Shown here one piece after another: positions 16,109 through 26,905 of a stretch of DNA of 41,128 nt. The number at the start of each line of letters is the position of its first letter. The stretch's first letter is position 1. The DNA is from Rhodococcus sp. EPR-157. Lineage in GTDB: Bacteria > Actinomycetota > Actinomycetes > Mycobacteriales > Mycobacteriaceae. The notes under the pieces were generated by a model. That model did not search any database, had not been told where the DNA came from, and saw nothing but the letters and a program-made list of their open reading frames with translations. Made by a program: the position numbers and the translations under genes. Location of the stretch: assembly GCF_001647195.1 (NCBI RefSeq), contig NZ_LVCV01000667.1, positions 1-41,128 of the forward strand, given 5' to 3'.

Positions 16109-18220
16109 ATGCCCGACCCGTACCAACCTGCCGGCGTATCCATAGGCGATACCCCCGACGTCGAACAGACCGCTCCCCGAGCACCGATACGGGAAGACCT
16201 GAACGGGCTGCGAGGGGTGGCCATCGCACTCGTAGTGGTTTTCCACATCTGGATGGGCAGAGTCTCCGGCGGCGTCGACGTGTTCCTTGTCCTGACAGGG
16301 TTCTTCTTCACCGCATCGCTGATTCGGACCGCGCAGTCCGGGGGCTCGCTGAACCCCTTCACTCGAATTGGACGAGTACTTCGCCGGCTCGGGCCGCCGT
16401 TGATAGTCGTTCTCGTCGGAGTAGCAGTCGCGACGGCATTGTTGTTGCCGAGAACGCGATGGGTCGACATCGCGAATCAACTCATGTCCGCGGTCTTCTT
16501 CTACGCCAACTGGGAGCTGGCCTGGACGTCACAGGACTACCTCGCCGCGGACCCCACCGTCAGCCCACTGCAGCACCTGTGGTCGGTCGCCGTCCAGTTT
16601 CAGTTCTATCTCGTGGCCGTCGCCGTCGTATTCGGCCTCGCGTGGGTCCTTCGCCGGTCGAGAGGCGCGCACCGAACCAGCCCGCCGCCGCACATCTATC
16701 TGGTTCTCTTCGCCGGCGCCTCCCTGGTGTCGTTCGTCTACGCCGCGGACGGCACGTCGCGGCTGCAGTCCTGGAACTACTACGACACCGGTGCACGTCT
16801 ATGGGAAATCCTTCTGGGAGGTGCGGTCGCTGCACTGTTCGCAGCTCGGCTTCCGCGACCGACTCACGAGCGGACATCCTCCGAGTTTCGGATCGGCAGG
16901 AATGTTCTCGCTGGCGTCGGAATCGCCGCTGTTGTCGCCTGCGGATTCCTTCTCGACGGAGTGAACGAGTTCCCAGGCCCGTGGGCCCTGTTCCCGGTGC
17001 TTGCCACGATCGCTTTGATCGTCGCGGGTCCGGACACCCACGTCGCGCAATTGCTGCGCTCACGGTTCGGCCTGTGGCTGGGTTCGATCGCCTTTCCGCT
17101 TTACCTGTGGCATTGGCCGCTGCTGATCTTCACGCTGGCGTACACCGGGAGGTCTACCGCAGACCTAGCGACCGGGGCGGCGATCATCGCAGCATCGGTT
17201 CTGCTCGCGATGGCCACCGTCCGGCTCGTCGAGCAGCCGCTCCAAGCACCTGGCGGTTCCATTCCGAGAATTGCGATTACAGCGACTGCCGCCGCCCTTG
17301 CGGCCGCCCTGGTGTGCGGATCCGCCGGCTGGAACTTCTACATCCAACGCTCGGTCTCTGATCTTCAGGCCAGTGACGAACTCGACCCCTTCACCTATCC
17401 CGGCGCACGCGAACTCACCGACGGAATTGCGACAGCCGATGCGGACGTGATTCCTGCGTTGTTCTCAGCACCGGAGGATCTACCCGTCACGTCCGTCGAA
17501 GGGTGCATTGCAGACTTCGAAACCCGCGACGCCATCAGCTGCGAGTACGGCGCCCTCAGCGCGTCTCGGACGGTTGCTCTCGCCGGCAGTTCCCATGCCG
17601 AGCACTGGGTGACCGCGCTCGATCTGCTCGGACGTGACCGAGGCTTTCGAGTCGTCACGTTCTTGAAGATGGGCTGCCCGCTCACGCTGGGCACCATGCC
17701 CATGCTCGGCGAAACCGAGTATCCCGACTGCCTCGACTGGACCCAGACGGTCATGGGCGAAGTCGAACGACTAGGTCCGGACTATGTGTTCACAACGTCG
17801 ACACGCCCGCGAGAGGGCGGACAGGGCGACTACACACCCGACTTCTACGTCGACGTCTGGAACGAGCTCACGTCGTATGGCATCCCAATCCTCGCGATGC
17901 GGGACACGCCGTGGCTGGTTCGAGACGGAGTCGTGTACCGCGCCATCGACTGCCTCGCCGACGGTGGAAGTGCGATGTCGTGCGGCATGCCGCGACGCGA
18001 CGCCCTCGATCCGATCAATCCGACGCTGGCATCTTCCTTCCGGCTTCCCACTGTCCGACCACTGGACCTGACGAGTGCTCTGTGCGACGGACCGATCTGC
18101 CCGGCGGTCGTCGGAAACGTACTGGTCTACCGCGACGAACATCACCTCACCGCCACCTACGTACGTACTATGACCAGCGAGTTAGGCCGCGAAATCTCCG
18201 CCGCGACGGGTTGGTGGTGA
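16109..18220 (+). CDS. Membrane acyltransferase fused to a SGNH hydrolase-like domain (OafA type)
   Basis: From ATG 16109 the protein is 703 residues. Residues 28-420 form an acyltransferase-3 domain with about 10-11 membrane helices (LNGLRGVAIALVVVFHIWM, GGVDVFLVLTGFFFTASLI, PLQHLWSVAVQFQFYL, FPLYLWHWPLLIF). A long extracytoplasmic part (about 435-700) carries SGNH motifs: ALAGSSHAEHW (S494/S495, H496) and DEHH (D676 to H679). Such proteins transfer acetyl or other acyl groups onto envelope polysaccharides or glycolipids. The block I motif reads GSSH instead of the usual GDSH. The frame is open back to GTG 16016, right after the marR stop, but those 31 residues look like leader DNA; the start is uncertain. 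Function in envelope O-acylation is inference. Confidence 0.85.
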   Translation: MPDPYQPAGVSIGDTPDVEQTAPRAPIREDLNGLRGVAIALVVVFHIWMGRVSGGVDVFLVLTGFFFTASLIRTAQSGGSLNPFTRIGRVLRRLGPPLIVVLVGVAVATALLLPRTRWVDIANQLMSAVFFYANWELAWTSQDYLAADPTVSPLQHLWSVAVQFQFYLVAVAVVFGLAWVLRRSRGAHRTSPPPHIYLVLFAGASLVSFVYAADGTSRLQSWNYYDTGARLWEILLGGAVAALFAARLPRPTHERTSSEFRIGRNVLAGVGIAAVVACGFLLDGVNEFPGPWALFPVLATIALIVAGPDTHVAQLLRSRFGLWLGSIAFPLYLWHWPLLIFTLAYTGRSTADLATGAAIIAASVLLAMATVRLVEQPLQAPGGSIPRIAITATAAALAAALVCGSAGWNFYIQRSVSDLQASDELDPFTYPGARELTDGIATADADVIPALFSAPEDLPVTSVEGCIADFETRDAISCEYGALSASRTVALAGSSHAEHWVTALDLLGRDRGFRVVTFLKMGCPLTLGTMPMLGETEYPDCLDWTQTVMGEVERLGPDYVFTTSTRPREGGQGDYTPDFYVDVWNELTSYGIPILAMRDTPWLVRDGVVYRAIDCLADGGSAMSCGMPRRDALDPINPTLASSFRLPTVRPLDLTSALCDGPICPAVVGNVLVYRDEHHLTATYVRTMTSELGREISAATGWW

Positions 18221-18241
18221 GCCGGTTCCATCCGCTCACAG

Positions 18242-18247
18242 TAGGGT
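18242..18247 (+). promoter_or_regulatory. Candidate -10 box for glgX (leaderless)
   Basis: TAGGGT, seven bases (TTCATCC), then ATG 18255. No ribosome binding site is visible, so glgX-treY-treZ probably starts as a leaderless message with its own promoter. Confidence 0.5.
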
Positions 18248-18254
18248 TTCATCC

Positions 18255-20525
<2,271 letters not shown>

Positions 20526-20530
20526 AGAAT

Positions 20531-22918
20531 ATGCCGATCCCCTCCAGCACATATCGACTACAACTGCGAGGGGACCAGTTCACTCTCGACGACGCCCGAG
20601 ACATCGTCGATTATCTCGACGACCTCGGCGTCACCCATGCATATCTGTCGCCGATCCTCTCCGCTACCGAGGGTTCGACGCATGGCTACGACGTCGTCGA
20701 CCCTACGACCGTCTCCGCTGCCCTCGGTGGCCGCGAAGCGTTCGAAGCATTGGCTGCAGAATTGCACTCACGCGGTATGGGCGTGATCGTCGACATCGTG
20801 CCCAACCATGTGGGCGTCGACGACCCGCGGCAGAACGCGTGGTGGTGGGACGTTCTGGGCAAAGGCCGCTTGTCGGAGTACGCAGATTTCTTCGACATCG
20901 ACTGGGCGCCCGACAATGGAGCCGACGGCAAGATCGCCCTGCCCGTTCTCGGCTCCGACGAAGACTCCAAGGAACTGACGGTCGATCGCTCCGGTGAGAA
21001 GCCGCTGTTGGCCTACTACGAGCATCGATTCCCGATCGCGGACGGAACCGATAGCGGAGACCCGGAATCGGTACACGCGCGCCAGGCCTACCGGCTCGTG
21101 AGTTGGAAGGCCGGACTCGTCGGCTATCGACGGTTCTTCTCCGTCAACGGACTCGCCGGTCTCCGCCAGGAGGACTTGGATGTCTTTACCCGCTCGCACA
21201 GCCAGGTCGCAAGCTGGATGACCGACGGTCTCGTCGACGGACTTCGAGTCGACCACCCGGACGGGCTGGCGGATCCCGCGACCTATCTCATCGAACTCCG
21301 TGAACTCATCGGCCAGGACCGCTGGTTGGTGATCGAGAAGATCCTCGCGCGCGGAGAACCACTGGACGAATCTCTGCCGGTCGACGGCACCACCGGCTAC
21401 GACGCCCTCGCAGATCTGGGCGGGGTGTTCATCGACGCGTCCGGTGCCGATGGTCTGCTGGAGCTGTCGAAGGCGCGCACGGGGACGAGCGACGATGCGT
21501 CGTGGCTTCACTCCACCGAGGAAGCTCTCAAGACCTCGGTCGCGCGCGGGGACCTCGCACCCGAGGTCAGACGCCTGGCACGCTGCGTGATCCGCGAATC
21601 CGGCACCGATGTCGACCTCGAGCCGGTCGTCGACGCGATCGTTGCCGTGGTCGCAAGTATGCCGTACTACCGATCCGACTACGCACCGCTCGCAGGAACC
21701 ATCGGCCGGGTGATCGGAACGCTGGCCGAGGAACAGTCCGGACTGGGCGTAGGCATCGATGCCCTCACGGCAGCCTTGATCTCGGATGGCGAATCCGCAG
21801 TGCGCTTCGAACAGGTCTGCGGAGCCGTCACTGCGAAGGGCGTCGAGGACTGCCTGTTCTACCGCGCTACTCGATTGGTCTCGTTACAGGAAGTCGGCGG
21901 CGACCCGGGTGCGTTCGGCGTGAGTCCCGCCGCATTCCACCTCGCGAACGCCGATCGAGCGGTGAGATGGCCTGCTGCGATGACCACTCTGTCCACCCAC
22001 GACACCAAGCGAGGCGAGGACGTACGCGCACGCATCGGCGTTCTGTCGCAGACTCCCCAATTGTGGGCGCGATGCATCGCGGACTGGGAATTGCTGGCGC
22101 CGAGTCCTGACGGGGCCAGCGGACTGTTCCTGTGGCAGAACCTGTTCGGGGTGTGGCCTGCAGACGGACGGATCGACGAGGAACTGCGCTCGCGCGTCCA
22201 CGCCTATGCCGAGAAGGCGCTGCGCGAGGCCGGCCTTCGAACCAACTGGAGCGAGCCGGACGAGGCATTCGAGAAGTCCGTTCACGCGTGGTTGGATTCG
22301 ATTCTGCAGGGCACGATCGCAGACTCGGTCACGATGCTCGTGGCGCGACTCGACCCACACGGCCGCAGTGATTCGTTGGGGCAGAAGCTTTTGCACCTCG
22401 TCGGTCCAGGGGTGCCCGACGTCTATCAGGGCACGGAGCTCTGGGAGGACTCCCTCGTCGATCCCGACAATCGACGCCCCGTCGACTACACCGTTCGCCG
22501 ACAACGCCTCTCGGACACGTCGGTACCTCTCGTCGACGTCACCGGAGCGGCCAAGTTCCGGGTCGTGCGCGCAGCGCTGCGGTTGCGCCGTGACCGGCCG
22601 GACAGCTTCGTCGGTGGCACCTACGCCCCGGTGAACGCGACCGGATCCGCGTCGACACACGTGATCGGTTTCGCTCGCGGGCCGGTGACGGGCAACCCTG
22701 ACGTCATCGCCCTCGCCACGCGCCACTCGCTGACTCTGGCCTCGCAGGGTTGGGGATCGACATCGGTGGTACTCCCCGAAGGTCGCTGGCGAGACCGGTT
22801 GACCGACACGGTGTACAGCGGTGACATACAGGCGGACACAGTGTTTGCCGCATTGCCGGTGGCACTGCTGGTTCGCGAAGTATCCGAAGGCGACATCTTA
22901 GGAGAGCACGACGCATGA
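20531..22918 (+). CDS. treY: Malto-oligosyltrehalose synthase
   Basis: TreY, 795 residues, is a GH13 enzyme that isomerises the reducing end of a maltodextrin from alpha-1,4 to alpha,alpha-1,1, producing a trehalosyl end. Family motifs are STYRLQLRGDQFTLDDARDI at the N-terminus, AYLSPILSATEGSTHGYDV, GVIVDIVPNHVGV, the nucleophile D241 (GLRVDHPDGLADP), E269 (WLVIEKILARGE) and D491 (LSTHDTKRGEDVRARIGVL). LVGPGVPDVYQGTELWED is also typical. Its length is close to that of other TreY proteins. The stop overlaps treZ by four bases (ATGA). With TreZ it forms the maltodextrin-to-trehalose route, a main source of the trehalose used for stress protection and mycolyl lipids in this order. Confidence 0.96.
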   Translation: MPIPSSTYRLQLRGDQFTLDDARDIVDYLDDLGVTHAYLSPILSATEGSTHGYDVVDPTTVSAALGGREAFEALAAELHSRGMGVIVDIVPNHVGVDDPRQNAWWWDVLGKGRLSEYADFFDIDWAPDNGADGKIALPVLGSDEDSKELTVDRSGEKPLLAYYEHRFPIADGTDSGDPESVHARQAYRLVSWKAGLVGYRRFFSVNGLAGLRQEDLDVFTRSHSQVASWMTDGLVDGLRVDHPDGLADPATYLIELRELIGQDRWLVIEKILARGEPLDESLPVDGTTGYDALADLGGVFIDASGADGLLELSKARTGTSDDASWLHSTEEALKTSVARGDLAPEVRRLARCVIRESGTDVDLEPVVDAIVAVVASMPYYRSDYAPLAGTIGRVIGTLAEEQSGLGVGIDALTAALISDGESAVRFEQVCGAVTAKGVEDCLFYRATRLVSLQEVGGDPGAFGVSPAAFHLANADRAVRWPAAMTTLSTHDTKRGEDVRARIGVLSQTPQLWARCIADWELLAPSPDGASGLFLWQNLFGVWPADGRIDEELRSRVHAYAEKALREAGLRTNWSEPDEAFEKSVHAWLDSILQGTIADSVTMLVARLDPHGRSDSLGQKLLHLVGPGVPDVYQGTELWEDSLVDPDNRRPVDYTVRRQRLSDTSVPLVDVTGAAKFRVVRAALRLRRDRPDSFVGGTYAPVNATGSASTHVIGFARGPVTGNPDVIALATRHSLTLASQGWGSTSVVLPEGRWRDRLTDTVYSGDIQADTVFAALPVALLVREVSEGDILGEHDA

Positions 22919-24651
22919 CGCATCGCTTCGAAGTCTGGGCACCGACGCCGGACACCGTCCGCCTGAACGTCGACGGTTCTCTGCATCCGATGCACCGGGG
23001 CGATTACGGATGGTGGTCTGCCGACGTCGACGCCTCCTCCGACGCCCGCTACGGTTTCGTGCTCGACGACGACCCCACCGTCCTACCCGATCCCAGATCG
23101 CCGCGGCAGCCGGACGGCGTGCACAAGCCCTCGCAGTTGCACCGCCTCGACGAGTCGGTCTGGACCGACTCGTCGTGGACCGGCCGACAGCTTCAAGGCG
23201 GTGTGATCTACGAACTGCACATCGGAACCTTCACTGTCGAAGGGACTTTCGACGCAGCGATCGATCGGTTGGATCACCTCGTCGACCTCGGGGTGACGTT
23301 CGTGGAGGTCATGCCGGTCAACGGGTTCAACGGAACTCACAACTGGGGTTACGACGGGGTGCTCTGGTACACCGTTCACGAGGCATACGGCGGCCCCGAC
23401 GGTCTGCAGCGGCTCGTCGACGCCTGCCACAGCCGAGGTCTCGGCGTGATCCTCGACGTCGTGTACAACCACCTCGGGCCGTCCGGCAACTACCTCGAGC
23501 GGTTCGGTCCGTACATGGCGCAGGGCGCCAACAGCTGGGGTCAGGCGATCAACTACGCCGAGGCCGACTCCGGCGTCGTACGGCGGTACGCGATCGAGAA
23601 CGCACTGCGGTGGTTCGCAGAATTCCATATCGACGGCCTACGACTCGATGCCGTACACGCCATCGTCGATCACACTGCGGTACATCTGCTCGAGGAACTG
23701 ACCGTCGAGACTCGTACGCTGGCGGCCCATCTCAGGCGACCGCTGACGCTGATCGCGGAAAGCGATCTGAACGATCCGAACCTGGTGACGGCACGATCGG
23801 GCGGTGGATACGGACTGGACGCACAGTGGGACGACGACATCCACCATGCGATCCACGCCGCGGTCTCCGGTGAGCGCCAAGGCTATTACGGAGATTTCGG
23901 GTCACTTCAGGGACTCGCGAACACGTTGCGGCAGGGCTTCTTTCACGCTGGTACCTACTCCAGCTTCCGTGGCCGCACCCATGGGCGTCCCGTCGATACG
24001 AGGCGCATTCCAGCGAGTTCGTTCGTCACGTACACGACGACACACGACCAGGTCGGCAACCGCGCAATCGGAGATCGCCCCGGGTTCTACCTCTCGCCCG
24101 GTCAGCTCGCCGTCAAAGCTGCGTTGGTGTTGGCGTCGCCGTACACGCCGATGCTGTTCATGGGCGAAGAATGGGGAGCATCGACTCCGTTCCAATTCTT
24201 CACCTCGCACCCCGAACCAGAGCTCGGAAAGGCCACTGCCGAAGGACGCAAGGCCGAGTTCGCCGAACATGGCTGGGACAAGGCCGACATACCCGACCCA
24301 CAGGATCCGGACACGTTCACCCGATCCAAGCTCGACTGGTCCGAGCTCGGAACAGCTGATCACGCACGGCTTCTCGATGCCTACCGGGGATTGCTCGCAT
24401 TGCGCCGCGAGCATGCGGATCTGACCGATCCGTGGCTGGAGCACCTGCGGATCGACTACGACGAGGACGAACGCTGGATCGTGATGTACCGGGGCTCGCT
24501 CCGGGTGGTGTGCAACCTGTCCGAGAACGAGGTCACCGTGCCCGTGGGCGGATCGTTGCTGCTCGCGTGGGACGAGCCAGTCTCGGACGAGACCGGCTCG
24601 TCGACAAGGATTCCCGGGCATTCGTTCGCGATTCTGTCCGCACGCCGCTAA
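22915..24651 (+). CDS. treZ: Malto-oligosyltrehalose trehalohydrolase
   Basis: TreZ, 578 residues, releases trehalose from maltooligosyl-trehalose. An N-terminal CBM48-like domain (HRFEVWAPTPDTVRLNVDG) is followed by the GH13 barrel: YELHIGTFTVEGTFDAAI, GVTFVEVMPVNGFNGTHNWGYD, GVILDVVYNHLGPSGNYL, the nucleophile D245 (GLRLDAVHAI), E282 (LIAESDLNDP) and D378 (TTHDQVGNRA). LFMGEEWGASTPFQFF near residue 420 is a hallmark of TreZ. AGGAG lies eight bases before the ATG, and the start overlaps the treY stop. A 13-bp hairpin follows the stop at 24658. Confidence 0.96.
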   Translation: MTHRFEVWAPTPDTVRLNVDGSLHPMHRGDYGWWSADVDASSDARYGFVLDDDPTVLPDPRSPRQPDGVHKPSQLHRLDESVWTDSSWTGRQLQGGVIYELHIGTFTVEGTFDAAIDRLDHLVDLGVTFVEVMPVNGFNGTHNWGYDGVLWYTVHEAYGGPDGLQRLVDACHSRGLGVILDVVYNHLGPSGNYLERFGPYMAQGANSWGQAINYAEADSGVVRRYAIENALRWFAEFHIDGLRLDAVHAIVDHTAVHLLEELTVETRTLAAHLRRPLTLIAESDLNDPNLVTARSGGGYGLDAQWDDDIHHAIHAAVSGERQGYYGDFGSLQGLANTLRQGFFHAGTYSSFRGRTHGRPVDTRRIPASSFVTYTTTHDQVGNRAIGDRPGFYLSPGQLAVKAALVLASPYTPMLFMGEEWGASTPFQFFTSHPEPELGKATAEGRKAEFAEHGWDKADIPDPQDPDTFTRSKLDWSELGTADHARLLDAYRGLLALRREHADLTDPWLEHLRIDYDEDERWIVMYRGSLRVVCNLSENEVTVPVGGSLLLAWDEPVSDETGSSTRIPGHSFAILSARR

Positions 24652-24657
24652 TCGACG

Positions 24658-24687
24658 CGGGTGGTCATTGCGCGCAATGACCACCCG
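24658..24687. terminator. Bidirectional terminator between treZ and the MFS gene
   Basis: A 30-base perfect palindrome: 13 paired bases on each side (CGGGTGGTCATTG and its complement) around CGCG. It starts six bases after the treZ stop and ends ten bases before the stop of the convergent exporter gene, so it can serve both transcripts. Confidence 0.85.
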
Positions 24688-24697
24688 CTGTCGGTCT

Positions 24698-26257
24698 TCA
24701 GTTACGGCGGCGAAGCCGCACTAGAACGACGATCGCGGTGATCGCCATTGCGACGGCCGTCGCGATCGACGCGGCGTGCATGCCATCGACGAATGCCACG
24801 TGCGCAGAGTTCGCCAGCGCATCCCCCGCATCACCCGGCAACGTGCGCGCAAGCGCGATGGCGCCACCGAGCGTTTCCTGCGCCGAATCCGCCTGCTCGC
24901 CGCCCAAGTTCGACACATCGAGCCCACGCCGGAAGAACGACATCACCACGGTGCCCAGGACGGCGACACCCAACGCGATACCCAGTTCGTAGGCCGTCTC
25001 GGACACAGCCGACGCCGCACCTGCTCGTTCGGGTTCGACCGCATCGACCACAAGGTTCGACGTCAACGTCAAGGCGATACCTGCGCCCGCACCGACGAGA
25101 ACGAACCCGAGAATGAACAGCGTCGGCCCGCTGTCCACCCGAAGCCCGAACAACAACGCTGCACCGACGGCCGCCGCTGCGAGTCCTGCCCCCAGCACCG
25201 TTCTCGTGGACCAGATTCGGATCAGGTAGGCAGCTACCAGTGATGTCACGATGCTCGACGCCGTGCCGGGCAGCAAGAGCAGGCCCGCCTCGAGCGGGCT
25301 GTTGCCGAGGACCAGCTGCAAGTATTGGGCACCGAAGAACAGCACGCCCGCCAAGGCGAACACCGACAGGAAGTTGGTGAACACCGCAGTCGAGAACGAC
25401 GGGTTCGCGAACAACCGGAGGTCGATCATCGGATCGGCCAGCCGCTTCTGCCGCCGCACGAACGCGATGCCCGCGACGATTCCTACGGCTGCAGCGGCAC
25501 TGTTCGCCACACTGATGCCATGTGCCGCTGTTTCCTTCACTGCGTAGACCAACGGCACCAGGGCGAGCATCGACAGACCGGAACTGATCAGGTCGAATTT
25601 GCCGGGGTTCGGGTCCTTCGACTCGGGAATCACCAGCGGACCGATTGCGATCAGCGCAAGCATGACCGGAATGTTGATCAGGAACACCGATCCCCACCAG
25701 AAATGCTCGAGCAGCCAACCGCCGACGAGCGGACCCGCGGCCGCTCCGCCACCTGCCATTGCACCCCACAGTCCGATCGCCATGACCCGTTGCCGCGGAT
25801 CGGTGAAGATCGTTCTGATCAATCCGAGCGTTGCCGGCATCAAGGTCGCACCCGACACGCCTTGCAGCACGCGGGCCGCGATCAGCATCTCCGGGCTCGT
25901 CGAGAACGCAGCCACCACGGACGCAATCCCGAATCCGGCCGCGCCGATCAGCAGCAGCTTGCGCCGACCGACACGGTCGCCGAGGGTGCCCATCGTGATG
26001 AGCAGACCGGCAAGCACGAACGAGTACACGTCGATGATCCAGAGCAACTGGTTGCTGGTCGGTGCCAGATCCGAGCTGATGAACGGGAGCGCCAGGTCCA
26101 GCACAGTCCCGTCTACAGCGATCAGCAGTACCGCGAACGCAAGGACGACGAGGCCGAGCCAGTCTTTGAGCGTCGCCGACCCCTGCGAATCTCCGGACTG
26201 GGCCTGTGCCGACTGGGCATGTGCAGACTGGGGCTCCATGCTGTGCACCTCACTCAC
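24698..26257 (-). CDS. MFS drug exporter, 14-TM DHA2 type (LfrA-like)
   Basis: A 519-residue transporter with about 14 hydrophobic helices after a Gln/Ser/Ala-rich cytoplasmic N-terminus. The DHA2 signatures are visible: LLIAVDGTVLDLALPFIS, LWIIDVYSFVLAGLLI, GDRVGRRKLLL (motif A), GLWGAMAGGGAAAGPLVGGW (motif C region), PESKDPNPGKFD, and SAVSETAYELGIALGVAVLG. It resembles the mycobacterial efflux pump LfrA. Such pumps export cationic dyes, quinolones or biocides; the actual substrate is unknown. I place the start at GTG 26257 because GAGGAG lies nine bases upstream; ATG 26239 is an alternative. It is divergent from the TetR gene across two 22-bp repeats, so substrate-inducible derepression is likely. 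Confidence 0.92.
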   Translation of the reverse strand: MSEVHSMEPQSAHAQSAQAQSGDSQGSATLKDWLGLVVLAFAVLLIAVDGTVLDLALPFISSDLAPTSNQLLWIIDVYSFVLAGLLITMGTLGDRVGRRKLLLIGAAGFGIASVVAAFSTSPEMLIAARVLQGVSGATLMPATLGLIRTIFTDPRQRVMAIGLWGAMAGGGAAAGPLVGGWLLEHFWWGSVFLINIPVMLALIAIGPLVIPESKDPNPGKFDLISSGLSMLALVPLVYAVKETAAHGISVANSAAAAVGIVAGIAFVRRQKRLADPMIDLRLFANPSFSTAVFTNFLSVFALAGVLFFGAQYLQLVLGNSPLEAGLLLLPGTASSIVTSLVAAYLIRIWSTRTVLGAGLAAAAVGAALLFGLRVDSGPTLFILGFVLVGAGAGIALTLTSNLVVDAVEPERAGAASAVSETAYELGIALGVAVLGTVVMSFFRRGLDVSNLGGEQADSAQETLGGAIALARTLPGDAGDALANSAHVAFVDGMHAASIATAVAMAITAIVVLVRLRRRN

Positions 26258-26289
26258 GTGCTTCTTCTCCTCATAACTTCTGCGACCGC

Positions 26290-26346
26290 TGAACCGTCCA
26301 GCCGGTACAGCAACAAGGCTACAGTGAACCGTCCAGCCGGTAAAGC
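26290..26346. promoter_or_regulatory. Two 22-bp direct repeats, likely TetR operators
   Basis: TGAACCGTCCAGCCGGTA-CAGC (26290-26311) and TGAACCGTCCAGCCGGTA-AAGC (26325-26346) differ at one base and start 35 bases apart. Each contains ACCG-N6-CGGT. They fill the region between the exporter and the TetR gene, a typical arrangement for local repression of both. Confidence 0.75.
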
Positions 26347-26355
26347 GCGATTTAG

Positions 26356-26361
26356 TAGAGT
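26356..26361 (+). promoter_or_regulatory. Candidate -10 box of the TetR gene (leaderless)
   Basis: TAGAGT, seven bases (GGGCACC), then ATG 26369. It lies ten bases downstream of the second operator repeat. Confidence 0.5.
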
Positions 26362-26368
26362 GGGCACC

Positions 26369-26905
26369 ATGTCGTCCGACACCCGAGACCGAATCCTCGA
26401 CGCCCTGGAAGAGATGCTGCTCGACCAGGGCCTGACGAAAGTGACGCTCGAGAACGTCGCAGCAAAAGCCGGAGTATCCAAGGGCGGTTTGCTGTACCAC
26501 TTCAACACCAAGGACGCGATGATCGCCGCGATGGTGCGACGCCTGGGCGAACGGTCCGACGAGCAGCGCGCCCTGGCCGGCGAAGGCGGCACCTCCGTCG
26601 CTCAGTGGTATCTGCAACCCCCTGCATCCATCTCCGACAAGGAGACAGCGCTCTACCGGTCCACGCTCGCGGTACTGCGCAGCGTCGACGGCAATCCCGG
26701 AGAGATTCACCAGGCCGTCACCGAAGTCATGCGCTTGTGGGACGAAGGACTACGTACCGAGATCAGCGATCCGGTGACCGCCGAAATCGTCCGACTCGTC
26801 GGAGACGGCATCTACCTCGGGGCGTTGCTGGATCTGCCGCCCGTCGACCCGGACCTGCACCAACGAGTCGTCGAGCGGCTACTCGGACCAGATCACGTCA
26901 AGTAG
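26369..26905 (+). CDS. TetR-family regulator, probable repressor of the adjacent drug exporter
   Basis: A 178-residue TetR protein. The helix-turn-helix is at about residues 22-50 (TKVTLENVAAKAGVSKGGLLYHFNTKDAMI) in the usual TetR N-terminal three-helix domain (RDRILDALEEMLLDQG). A short ligand-binding domain of about 125 residues follows. Although the frame is open far upstream, ATG 26369 is the only start that gives a normal TetR N-terminus, and it has a -10 box seven bases away. It faces the DHA2 exporter across paired repeats. Its last 13 bases overlap the convergent ilvA gene. Confidence 0.9.
   Translation: MSSDTRDRILDALEEMLLDQGLTKVTLENVAAKAGVSKGGLLYHFNTKDAMIAAMVRRLGERSDEQRALAGEGGTSVAQWYLQPPASISDKETALYRSTLAVLRSVDGNPGEIHQAVTEVMRLWDEGLRTEISDPVTAEIVRLVGDGIYLGALLDLPPVDPDLHQRVVERLLGPDHVK

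Noticed and set aside
25325-26368. Long plus-strand extension upstream of the TetR gene
   Set aside because: It runs antisense to the exporter, crosses both operators and has no TetR character. ATG 26369 has its own -10 box and gives a normal TetR N-terminus.
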